Positions 6,734 through 14,800 of a stretch of 39,834 bases of DNA are shown in pieces. The DNA lies in NCBI GenBank assembly GCA_045541455.1, contig JAZQJA010000048.1, positions 1 to 39,834 on the forward strand. The letters are read 5' to 3'. The stretch comes from RGIG9041 sp045541455 (GTDB taxonomy: Bacteria; Bacillota; Clostridia; Oscillospirales; QAKW01). Positions within the stretch are counted from its first letter, which is position 1, and each line of letters opens with the position of its first letter. The position numbers and the translations under genes were made by a program. The notes below the pieces were generated by a model. It saw only the letters and a list, made by a program, of their open reading frames with translations. It was not told the DNA's origin and made no database searches.

Positions 6734-6851
6734 AAGTGTAGGTGCCCTTTCCTGCACTATGCCATTTTAAAACGTGAAAATTTAGGCTTTTTTTATGTTT
6801 TTGTTACCACTATTATTATGGCAGAGTTAAATATTTGAGAGGTTTAAATTT
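6734..6851 (+). promoter_or_regulatory. sipW1 5' leader with terminator-like hairpin
   Basis: The leader is about 118 nt. A first hairpin pairs GTGTAGG (6736-6742) with CCTGCAC (6751-6757, one G-U). A second pairs GCCATTTT (6761-6768) with AAAAT-tta-GGC (6777-6787) and is followed directly by seven T (6788-6794). This looks like an intrinsic terminator placed inside the leader, so entry into the locus may be controlled by attenuation. The Shine-Dalgarno GAGAGG lies at about 6837-6842. Confidence 0.4.
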
Positions 6852-7511
6852 ATGTCAGTGAAAAAACAAAAAAATTCAGCAGCACATAATACTTTTACGG
6901 TAATAGGTATATTGTTGTGTATTATCCTAATTCCTATGCTGATAATTAACATCACGCTTATTGTTAAAAGCTATACAAATAAGGATGAGGTTCCCGGTGT
7001 AAACGGTTATATGCCAATGATAGTTTTAACCGATTCTATGTATCCCGACATTAAAAGCGGTGACCTTATTATTTCAAAGTCTGCCGATGCAGAAAGTGTT
7101 AAGGTTAACGATGTTATTTCGTTTTTTGACCCCGACGGTAACGGTACAAGCGTTGTAACCCACCGCGTTATTGAAATTACAGAGCAAGACGGTGAACTTG
7201 CCTTTAAAACAAAGGGTGATGCCAACAACACCGAAGATAAGTCGCTTGTTCCTGCGTCGAAACTCATCGGTGTATACCACACACGCATTCCTGCTTTGGG
7301 ACATGTTGCAATGTTTATGCAAACAACCCCCGGCTTTATAGTATGTGTGTTTGTTCCGCTGTTGCTTCTTATCGGCTATGACATTCTTCGCCGTAAAATG
7401 TATGAAAAATCTGTAAAACAGGATACTGATGCATTGCTTTTAGAACTCGAACAACTTAAGGCAGAGCGTGAAGCAGCCGCAGTAAAAAGTAACACTGACA
7501 GCGAACAGTAA
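6852..7511 (+). CDS. sipW: SipW-like signal peptidase I, ER type (first copy)
   Basis: This membrane-bound serine protease (219 aa) belongs to the archaeal/ER-type branch of signal peptidase I, of which Bacillus SipW is the model; SipW processes TasA-type matrix proteins. Ser62 (LTDSMYPDIKSGD) is the nucleophile, and His104 (VVTHRV) replaces the Lys of the usual bacterial Ser/Lys enzymes. Asp123 (TKGDANNTED) completes the site. A membrane segment lies at about residues 15-39 and a second at about 159-179, followed by a charged coiled-coil-like tail. The gene opens the surface locus, directly upstream of a TasA-like gene, which supports a dedicated processing role and not general secretion. 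Confidence 0.92.
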   Translation: MSVKKQKNSAAHNTFTVIGILLCIILIPMLIINITLIVKSYTNKDEVPGVNGYMPMIVLTDSMYPDIKSGDLIISKSADAESVKVNDVISFFDPDGNGTSVVTHRVIEITEQDGELAFKTKGDANNTEDKSLVPASKLIGVYHTRIPALGHVAMFMQTTPGFIVCVFVPLLLLIGYDILRRKMYEKSVKQDTDALLLELEQLKAEREAAAVKSNTDSEQ

Positions 7512-7535
7512 TAATTTATTATTTTTGAGTATTCT

Positions 7536-7720
7536 ATCCCACGGAAGCCACGCCGGGGATGAATATATATAACCGCGGCATAATCATCCGCGGATGTGGG
7601 CGATTTTTTTGCCCGGTTTATTATTTACCCCGTGATGGGATAACTTCCGCGTGCAAAAAGGTTTTGCACAAATAATTCACGTGCGTAAAACGCACATAAA
7701 TTTGAAAGGAGTTTTTCACA
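7536..7720 (+). promoter_or_regulatory. Structured leader/attenuator before the first TasA-like gene
   Basis: A long-range helix pairs ATCCCA+CAC+GGGG (7536-7541, 7549-7551, 7555-7558) with CCCC+GTG+TGGGAT (7628-7641). It encloses CCGCGG/CCGCGG (7573-7578, 7588-7593) and GGGC/GCCC (7598-7601, 7611-7614), forming a three-way junction. CCCAC (7538-7542) can instead pair with GTGGG (7596-7600), which is followed by seven T (7604-7610), a terminator-like alternative. Two more hairpins follow before the ribosome binding site: GTGCAAAA/TTTTGCAC (7651-7669) and GTGCGT/ACGCAC (7681-7695). Mutually exclusive helices suggest a riboswitch- or attenuator-type element. I recognise no known class. Confidence 0.5.
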
Positions 7721-8677
7721 ATGAAGAAAAACATTTTTATGAGACTCGCTTGTGTAGTTCTCGTACTTACCCTTCTCTCAACTTGCGTAATCAGCGGTAC
7801 TTTCGCTAAATACGTAACAACTAACGGCGCTGCAGACAACGCTCGTGTTGCTAAATTCGGCGTAGTAATTCAGGCAGACGGTGCTCTTTTTAATGAATCT
7901 TACTTAAAGGCAACTAACACCCCTGCAGATACCGGTACTCTTTCTGTAATTAGCAATAGCAGTGATGATGTTGTTGCCCCCGGTACAAAGAACGATGACG
8001 GTCTTAATTTCTCAATCAATGGTCAGCCTGAAGTTTCAACAAGACTTGACGTAACTATTGAAAGCAAAAACATCTACCTTAAAGCAGGTACATATGCTGT
8101 TATGGTAGCAGCTCCTGAAGTTTCTGCAACAAGCTGGGAAGCAGATAAATATTATACAGAAGCAGCCGGTGTATACACTTTATCAAACGCATATGCTGAA
8201 GATACAGATTATTTCACTATGGAGAATAAAGTAGTAGTTGCAGATGACTACTATCCTGTAGTTTACAAAGCTGACCTTACAACCGGTACTGTTGAAGCTG
8301 ACTCTCTTGCAGCTATCGCAGCAGATTATGCTAAAAAACTTAATAATAATGTAGCTGTAGCAGCTTCTGATTCATCGGCAATCAGCGATACATATACTTT
8401 TACAAAAGAATATGACCCCAACTTCAATTATGCTAGTCTTAACGTTGCAGGTGACACACTTACTTGGGAATGGGATTTTGATGCCGCTGGTGCCGGCACA
8501 TACGACGGTGCAGATACCATTCTTGGCGACCTTATGGCAGGTACTCTTACTAATGCAGAGGTTGTAAAAGTTGATGGTACTATCGAAGCTCCTGTAGCAG
8601 GAACTGATAGTGATGCTAATGACTATTGTCTTGAAACAAGCTTTAGCGTTAATATCTCTGTAACCCAGGTAGACTAA
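7721..8677 (+). CDS. TasA/camelysin-like matrix-fibre protein with SipW-type signal
   Basis: This 318-residue secreted protein has a basic start, a hydrophobic core (residues 9-25) and SGTFA-KY, with predicted cleavage after Ala29. DNARVAKFGV follows, the pattern of SipW-cognate signal peptides. The mature part has VVAPGT (84-89), LTWEWDF (247-253) and DTILGDL (265-271), motifs shared with the protein encoded just downstream and typical of TasA/camelysin beta-sandwich subunits. TasA proteins polymerise into extracellular fibres of the biofilm matrix. The ribosome binding site (AAAGGAG) is strong, and the gene favours CTT/CTC/GCT/GTA codons like the ribosomal genes later in the window, suggesting high expression. 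No wall anchor is present. The middle insert (about 120-230) is not recognised. Confidence 0.85.
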   Translation: MKKNIFMRLACVVLVLTLLSTCVISGTFAKYVTTNGAADNARVAKFGVVIQADGALFNESYLKATNTPADTGTLSVISNSSDDVVAPGTKNDDGLNFSINGQPEVSTRLDVTIESKNIYLKAGTYAVMVAAPEVSATSWEADKYYTEAAGVYTLSNAYAEDTDYFTMENKVVVADDYYPVVYKADLTTGTVEADSLAAIAADYAKKLNNNVAVAASDSSAISDTYTFTKEYDPNFNYASLNVAGDTLTWEWDFDAAGAGTYDGADTILGDLMAGTLTNAEVVKVDGTIEAPVAGTDSDANDYCLETSFSVNISVTQVD

Positions 8678-8726
8678 TTTTAATTTGATTACATATTAAA
8701 ATCAATTTAATTTAAGTTAATTTAAT

Positions 8727-8817
8727 ACAGCCTGCCGAACGTGGCCGGCAGGCTGTGAAAAAAACTTTTATTTTAAAAAGGGTTTGCTTTGGTGAGTCTT
8801 TTTTAAAGTAAAAGTTT
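8727..8817 (+). promoter_or_regulatory. Tandem hairpins between first and second TasA-like genes
   Basis: A GC-rich 11-bp stem pairs ACAGCCTGCCG (8727-8737) with CGGCAGGCTGT (8746-8756). A second, AT-rich stem pairs 8762-8780 with 8798-8817 almost perfectly. Neither is followed by a normal T run, so partial termination or protection of the upstream mRNA from 3' decay is as likely as full termination. Either would keep the major subunit more abundant than downstream products. Confidence 0.55.
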
Positions 8818-8847
8818 ATTGTATTTTATGAAAGGAGAATGCACTGC

Positions 8848-9726
8848 GTGAAAAAAGCAGGAAAAGATATAATTAAATCTGCATTGTGGGTGTTTGCCGC
8901 CGTTTTAACGCTGTGCATTATTGCAACCGGCATAATTTTGGGTGGCAGGTTAGAACGCTTTTTAAGTACAAAAGAAAAAAATGTAATTGAACTTACTCCA
9001 AACCTTATTGAAAAATCGGATACAACTCAAACGGTTGAAAGGGTATCGAGTGAGGCTGCCAAAACCACCTACCGCCAGACCTACTTCCCCGGTTTTGAGG
9101 TTGAGGATGACAAGGGCATTTGGGAAAGTAACACAGAAATAGAAATTTTTAAAATAAATTACAAAAACGAAACCGGCGATATAACCGTTGACGGAATGGA
9201 CGATAAAGTTGTAGCGCCTGGCACATCAAATATATACGACTTCACAGTCAAAAATACCGGCAATATACCGATAGACTATACACTGTCTGCAAAAGTAATT
9301 TTTTCTGACAGCGAACTTGTAATACCGATAAATGCAAGGTTTAAAAATTACAGCGGAAAATACCTTGTCGGAAACGAGGTAACGCTTGAGCACATTTCAA
9401 AACTCGACGGTGTTACTGAAAAGGCAACAATGCCCCAAAAAACAAATGGCATTTACACGCTCGAATGGGAATGGCCGTTTGAAACAGGCGATGATATTTA
9501 TGACACATTGCTAGGTGATACTGCTGTTGATAAAGATATTAGAGTAACGGTTGTAATAAATACCTATGCAGAGGCAGAAATACCCGAAACTCCCGACACG
9601 GGCGATGGCGGTATTACATTATTTATAATAATTGCGGCAGTTTCGTTTGCGGCAATCATAATTTTGATAATCCTTAAAAAGAAAGGTGAAAAGACGGATG
9701 GCGAAAGCTATGCGCAAGAGCAGTAA
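8848..9726 (+). CDS. Anchored TasA-like paralogue with sortase-type tail
   Basis: This 292-residue protein has an N-terminal membrane segment (about 13-32) without the A-K-Y cleavage pattern. VVAPGT (121-126), LEWEWPF (205-211) and DTLLGD (219-224) match the TasA-like protein before it, so the two share a domain. It ends in PETPDTGDGG (246-255), a hydrophobic stretch (about 257-276) and KKKG, the layout of a sortase signal with PDTG in place of LPXTG. It may anchor or nucleate fibres, a role like that of TapA in Bacillus; this is inference. I chose the GTG at 8848, because AAAGGAG ends at 8837, only one base before the alternative ATG at 8839. The 3' end overlaps the next gene by 29 bases. 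Confidence 0.75.
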   Translation: MKKAGKDIIKSALWVFAAVLTLCIIATGIILGGRLERFLSTKEKNVIELTPNLIEKSDTTQTVERVSSEAAKTTYRQTYFPGFEVEDDKGIWESNTEIEIFKINYKNETGDITVDGMDDKVVAPGTSNIYDFTVKNTGNIPIDYTLSAKVIFSDSELVIPINARFKNYSGKYLVGNEVTLEHISKLDGVTEKATMPQKTNGIYTLEWEWPFETGDDIYDTLLGDTAVDKDIRVTVVINTYAEAEIPETPDTGDGGITLFIIIAAVSFAAIIILIILKKKGEKTDGESYAQEQ

Positions 9727-10348
9727 ATGGCGTAAAATTTTGGGCACCGTTACACGAATATTATTTTTGGCACTTGTCGGCATAATTGCAGGCACTAGTT
9801 TATATTCGTGGAATGCAAGCCGCATTGCAGGAAACTCGTTGCCAATGCCGCTGGGTTATGGCTGTGCGGTGGTGCTTTCAGGCAGTATGGAGCCTGAATT
9901 GTCTGTTGACGACCTTGTAATTATAAAACAAACCGACACTTTTAATGAAAAAGACGTTATTGTTTATCAAAGCGGAAAAAGCCTTGTTATACACCGTGTT
10001 GTAAGTATTGACGGTGACACAGTTATAACAAAGGGCGACGCAAATAATACAAATGACAGCCCTATATCACGTGATGCGGTAAAAGGTACGCTTGTTTGTG
10101 CAATACCGTATGTGGGTGTTATAACCCGTGCTATTAGTTCACCTATCGGTGTTGTATGCATTCTTGCACTGGCACTAATTTTGCTTGAACTGTCCTATCG
10201 GCGTGAGCGCAAGCAAGACGATGATGATATTGAAAAAATCAAAGCAGAAATTCGTGCGCTTAAACAAGAGGCACAGCAAAACGATTTGTTCTATATTGAT
10301 GATGTTAAAAAAGATATAGAACGCATTGAAAAACAACATAAAGAATAA
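9698..10348 (+). CDS. sipW: SipW-like signal peptidase I, ER type (second copy)
   Basis: A second ER-type signal peptidase of 216 aa. Ser63 (VVLSGSMEPELSVDD), His99 (LVIHRV) and Asp114 (TKGDANNTND) form the active site. Membrane segments lie at about residues 17-38 and 146-165. A long charged tail (about 167-216) is likely coiled coil. I chose the ATG at 9698, with AAAGGTG 9 bases upstream; a GTG at 9686 lies inside that binding site. It overlaps the preceding gene by 29 bases. It keeps the active-site motifs of the first copy but differs clearly elsewhere, so it is an old paralogue, not a recent duplicate, and may serve a different subset of the substrates around it. Confidence 0.9.
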   Translation: MAKAMRKSSKWRKILGTVTRILFLALVGIIAGTSLYSWNASRIAGNSLPMPLGYGCAVVLSGSMEPELSVDDLVIIKQTDTFNEKDVIVYQSGKSLVIHRVVSIDGDTVITKGDANNTNDSPISRDAVKGTLVCAIPYVGVITRAISSPIGVVCILALALILLELSYRRERKQDDDDIEKIKAEIRALKQEAQQNDLFYIDDVKKDIERIEKQHKE

Positions 10349-10374
10349 TAAGACAGAAAGAAGGTGTATTTGCG

Positions 10375-10899
10375 ATGAATAAAAGTTCAAGGCGTGTTGA
10401 CCCGCTTGTTATAACGCTGGCAGTGTTGCTTGTGCTTACAGCGGTTTCGTCGGTTATGCTGTCGGGAATTTACGCAAAATACACCAAAGGCGATTCGGCA
10501 GACAGCAGCGCCCGCGTGGCTAGATTTGATATAACAGAAAGCGGCGAGCTGTTTTCAAAAGAGTTTGCAATTGAGATAGACCCTAAAGTAAAAACTGTAG
10601 AACTTGATGACACCGTAATGATTACTAATAACAGCGAGGTTGATGTGAGATGTACTTTTTCAACATCATCGCAAAACAATCTTCCGTTGCAATATCAGTG
10701 GACTTGCGGAGGCGATTCGCAAATTATAACAAACGAAAACCCCACCGCAACATTTAATCTCGACTCGAACGAAGGCGAAAAAACCTATTCACTAAAGGTA
10801 ATTTGGGATACAGAGTCCAACACAAGTAATACCGATTTTATTTATCGGCGTCAGGTTGACAGCATAATTTTAAATATAACATGTGAGCAAATAGATTAA
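10375..10899 (+). CDS. Small TasA-like secreted protein with SipW-type signal
   Basis: A 174-residue protein. The leader has a hydrophobic core (about 10-30) ending in SGIYA-KY, with predicted cleavage after Ala34, followed by DSSARVARFDI, which closely parallels the DNARVAKFGV of the first TasA-like protein. The mature part (about 140 residues) is beta-rich with the pair Cys95 and Cys108 in its centre and a third Cys near the end. It lacks the WEW and VVAPGT motifs, so it belongs to a shorter subfamily, perhaps a minor or capping subunit. It follows the second SipW gene by 26 bases, so the pair probably works together. Confidence 0.75.
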   Translation: MNKSSRRVDPLVITLAVLLVLTAVSSVMLSGIYAKYTKGDSADSSARVARFDITESGELFSKEFAIEIDPKVKTVELDDTVMITNNSEVDVRCTFSTSSQNNLPLQYQWTCGGDSQIITNENPTATFNLDSNEGEKTYSLKVIWDTESNTSNTDFIYRRQVDSIILNITCEQID

Positions 10900-10914
10900 T
10901 AAAAAGGAAAGAAT

Positions 10915-11844
10915 ATGAACAAAGTTTTGACACCAAAACAAAATAAAACGCGCCGTGCATTGCTGATAGTGGCAATTGTTTTAACCTCGGCATTGCTTTG
11001 TTCCATAATAGGAGTTGGGGCTAAATATATTTTTTCTTTTAACTCTCTTGCAAATCAGGTTCGTGCAAACGACTTTTTCTTCACTGTCGACCTGCTTGGC
11101 GACACCAACGAGTATGAGGAATTGTCTACCGATGTTCATCTTTTCGGTAACGACCAAAAAGTATTGTCGTTTAACATTCAAAACTATTTTGACGACCTTC
11201 GTGTAAATGAAAAAGATATAAAATATTCAATTACATATACCTGTGATAATGATAACTATTTAGGTTACGAATTGACCGACTCAAACTCACAAGAGGTTTC
11301 AAGTGGGTTTGCAACCACTTTGGAAAAGGGGTCTCAACTTGCACATACTTACACCCTTACAATGCCTGCAGGATATGAAACACTCTTAAAATCTCCTGTT
11401 ATAACAGTCACGGTTAAATCGACAGAGCCGTATACCAAAGAAATGAAAATCAACTTTATTTTGCACGGTCAAACACCGCCTGTTACTTATCGTGTTGAAG
11501 ACAAAGCGGGCGATACTTACGCAACGCTTATTGTTATGGCAAGCGAACAAATTTCGGCCGGTAAACTTAGAATTGATTGGTCGGATGTTAATAACGGTGC
11601 CAACAATTTGCAAATTGATACAACAAGTAAGTTTGTTTTAAACGATTTAACACTTTCAACAAACAATCCGGGCAGTTCATATCTTACAACTGCTGTCACA
11701 ACAAGACAAGTTTTGGAAGATGAAAGTATTTTAATTTATTTCTTCAAAGCTGACCCGACTAAAAACTATTCAACAAACGGCGATGTTGAGGCTGTTAAAA
11801 CAGGCGATATATTCGAAATTGAAATAACAGAAAATATTAACTAA
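10915..11844 (+). CDS. SipW-substrate-like secreted protein, unknown fold (309 aa)
   Basis: The leader has a hydrophobic core (about 15-34) ending in IGVGA-KY, with predicted cleavage after Ala36, then NQVRANDFFFTVDLLGD. The placing of an R-x-N-x-F motif resembles the ARVA-x-F start of the other SipW substrates. The remaining ~270 residues are predicted mostly beta strand, with no motif I can name and no wall-anchoring tail. The gene lies 15 bases after the small TasA-like gene and 13 bases before the giant gene, so all three should be co-translated. A role as an accessory fibre subunit or a partner of the giant protein is inferred from position only. Confidence 0.7.
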   Translation: MNKVLTPKQNKTRRALLIVAIVLTSALLCSIIGVGAKYIFSFNSLANQVRANDFFFTVDLLGDTNEYEELSTDVHLFGNDQKVLSFNIQNYFDDLRVNEKDIKYSITYTCDNDNYLGYELTDSNSQEVSSGFATTLEKGSQLAHTYTLTMPAGYETLLKSPVITVTVKSTEPYTKEMKINFILHGQTPPVTYRVEDKAGDTYATLIVMASEQISAGKLRIDWSDVNNGANNLQIDTTSKFVLNDLTLSTNNPGSSYLTTAVTTRQVLEDESILIYFFKADPTKNYSTNGDVEAVKTGDIFEIEITENIN

Positions 11845-11857
11845 AGGAGGCAAGTTA

Positions 11858-14800
11858 ATGCGTAATAAGTCAATTAAAAAACATATACTGATAAGCATCA
11901 GCTTGCTTTCTGTTTTAGTACTACTTATTAGTAGTATTATGCTTATTACGGGTGTTAACGCCAACTATAACCCTACAGCGCAAGACCAAATTACGCTTAA
12001 ATTTACTCAGGGCAGTTATCCCGTTTTTGAAACTGTTGATGCAAGTATATCGATTACCGGAAATAGTGCTGTTACCGGCGTTTTTAATGATGCCGAGGCT
12101 ACTGTAAGCGTCAATTCTTCAAATTGTATAATTTTGCCCGATACTGTCCAAAAAGGTGCTGATATATCGGGCATTACCCTTTTAAAAGCAGACGGTGATG
12201 AAGGAAGACTTGATGCAGAAACATACAAGTTTGCTGACAGTTATTATTCATTTACCGGCTGGAAAATTGTATCAGCCGACACAAAAATACCGGGAGAAAC
12301 CGTTTTTCAACCCGGTGACACTGTAACTTTTGATGTTCTTGAACAGTATGTTCAGTCTGTAACTGACGATAATACCGGTGTTACAACAAACACACTTGAA
12401 CTTGAGGCGGTTTGGGGCAAATGCTATTTTATTCAAAACCCCTATCCTAAAATGGTATATCCCACAACTTCTACTAATACATTTGCCTACAGCGAAGTAG
12501 AAAGCAAAACCGCAAGTGGCGGCATTGAAGCTCTTTCAAACGACGCAAACGACGGTTTGACACCTGATACTCCAAAATCTACAATAGATAATCTCTACGC
12601 AACATATTTACACCCGATGGGTAATTACTACGACGCATTTTCTGTCGTTGTAATGCTTTCGGGTGAACTTGACTATGTAAAGGATACTGGCAATAGCAGC
12701 CGTTATTATGGTTATGTAACCAACCCTGATCCTGCAATATTTACCTCTGCAACCTATAAAAGTTTACAACGGGCAAACGGAGTTGAATCCCCAGGTAAAG
12801 TTTGGACTTATAACTATAAACCTAATAACAAATCAAACTATTCACATTGTAATTTCAGGTTTGACAATGTCAATTTCCTGCGCTATGAAAACACACACCC
12901 CGACTGGTATCACCAACTTTATAAATCCGGTTATTCATCTGATACTCACAAATCACAATTCGGTTATGTTGAAGGCAATGCCGATTCAGGCGAATACATC
13001 GGTTCTGAGTTTGATATAACAAACAGTGCACACAGCGGCCAGAACCTTTATTTTGAATATACCGCGCGTACAAACGACCGTACAAACCCTGAATTTCCAG
13101 AGTATCGTTTAGATGCAATAGATTCTTTGCGTTCGGGCTTGTGCCAAAACATTGTTTTAAACGGCGGACATATTGGTGCTGTCTATATTGCTTGGAACAG
13201 TTCTATGGCTCGACAAGAAATTGACCGTACCTATCGTATAGGACGAAATGCTTATATTACAGCTTATACTGTTCTGGCTAACAATAACAGTGCTGTTGAA
13301 ACAAACGGTAATTTTGACCTGTTTGTCACCGGCGGTTATGCAAGCACTATTTACGGTACGGCTCGTGCAGGTGCAAATGCCGAAGTTATAAATACAGGCA
13401 ACAGAAATATCTATATTTTGGGCGACGATAATAAAGCAGCGTTAAATTATACAATTAAGGCTGTAACCGTGTCACAAACTACAAATCAAAACGGCGAAAC
13501 CGTCTCAACCGAAACCGACGCTTCAAAGTCGTTTTCTTTAAAACAGTATTCTCCTAAAACAGCGGCAATATATGCAGTATATAACTCATCATTAAACAAT
13601 GGTAATGTAAAAGTACTTATAAATAACAATGATTCAACAGGTGCAGTATACGGTACATACAGCGGTGCTGTTTCTGGCAGCGTTGATATTGACATTATAA
13701 GTGGTAAAACAGGTGCAGTATACGGCACAAACAGCGGTGCAGTTTCTGGCAGCATTGATATTGACATTAGTGATAGCAATACAACCGGTGTTGTGTACGG
13801 CACAAACAGCGGTGCTGTTTCGGGTAGCGTTGATATTGACATTAGTGACAGCACTATAACAGGTAATATGGGTGCCACATATAACGGCGATATTTTAGGT
13901 GCTGCCAATGTTAACATAAACAATAGTAAAACCGCTAAAGTATATATTTCAGAAGGCGATGGTAATGTTACGGGCGATTGTAAAATAGTCATCGCCAATA
14001 ACAGTAATACAGGTGCGGTACACAGTACAAACGGCGGTATAATTTCAGGTAATGTTGATGTCGATATAACAGATAGTTCAACAGGTACTATTTATGGTAC
14101 ATACGGCGGCGAAGTCCGCGGCGCGTTAGGTATAGATATTGATATTATTAACAGCAAATCATCCGGTTCTGTATACGGTACATACGGCGGTGACATTACA
14201 GGGGATGTTTATGTTGACATAACCAATAACAGTACGGCAAATAATTCTGTATATGGCACATACAGTGGCAACGTTTTAGGTAGTGTTTATATTAATATAA
14301 CTGAAAAGAGTGAAATATCTCGTTCTGTATTCGGCACATATAGCGGTGACATTACAGGGGATGTTTATGTTGATGTAACCAATAACAGTACGGTAAATGA
14401 ATTTGTATACGGTGCATACAACGGTAATGCCGGTAGTGTTTATATTAATATAACTGAAAACAGTAAAATAAACGACGCTGTATACAGCGGTGGTTTTAGC
14501 GATAATATAATATCTAAAGATGTAAATATTAATATCAGTGCTTCTACAACAGCAAATGTTTACGGCGGTGCCAAATCTGCTACAGCATCTGTTGAGGGTG
14601 ATGTTTTAGTAAACATTATTGAAAATTCTATTGTCGGCACGGTTTATACCGCAGGTGATGCCGGTGCTGCTTTGGGTGATGTAACACTAAATGTAGAAAA
14701 TTCTAAAGCAATAAATATCTACGGCGGTGCATATTCGGGCAATTACGCCGGTATACCTGTTGTTACTATAGAAAACTCAACTGTAAGTAAAAATGCTTAT

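Noticed and set aside
7585..7596. Perfect 12-bp palindrome CATCCGCGGATG as a protein-binding operator
   Set aside because: It lies inside a gap full of RNA stems and takes part in the CCGCGG hairpin; there is no nearby promoter to regulate and no regulator gene in the locus.
13486..13998. 170-codon minus-strand open frame inside the giant gene
   Set aside because: It is the antisense shadow of the tandem repeats; its own repeated LPETAPL-like pattern simply mirrors the sense repeat. The LPETA strings are not a sortase signal of a real protein.
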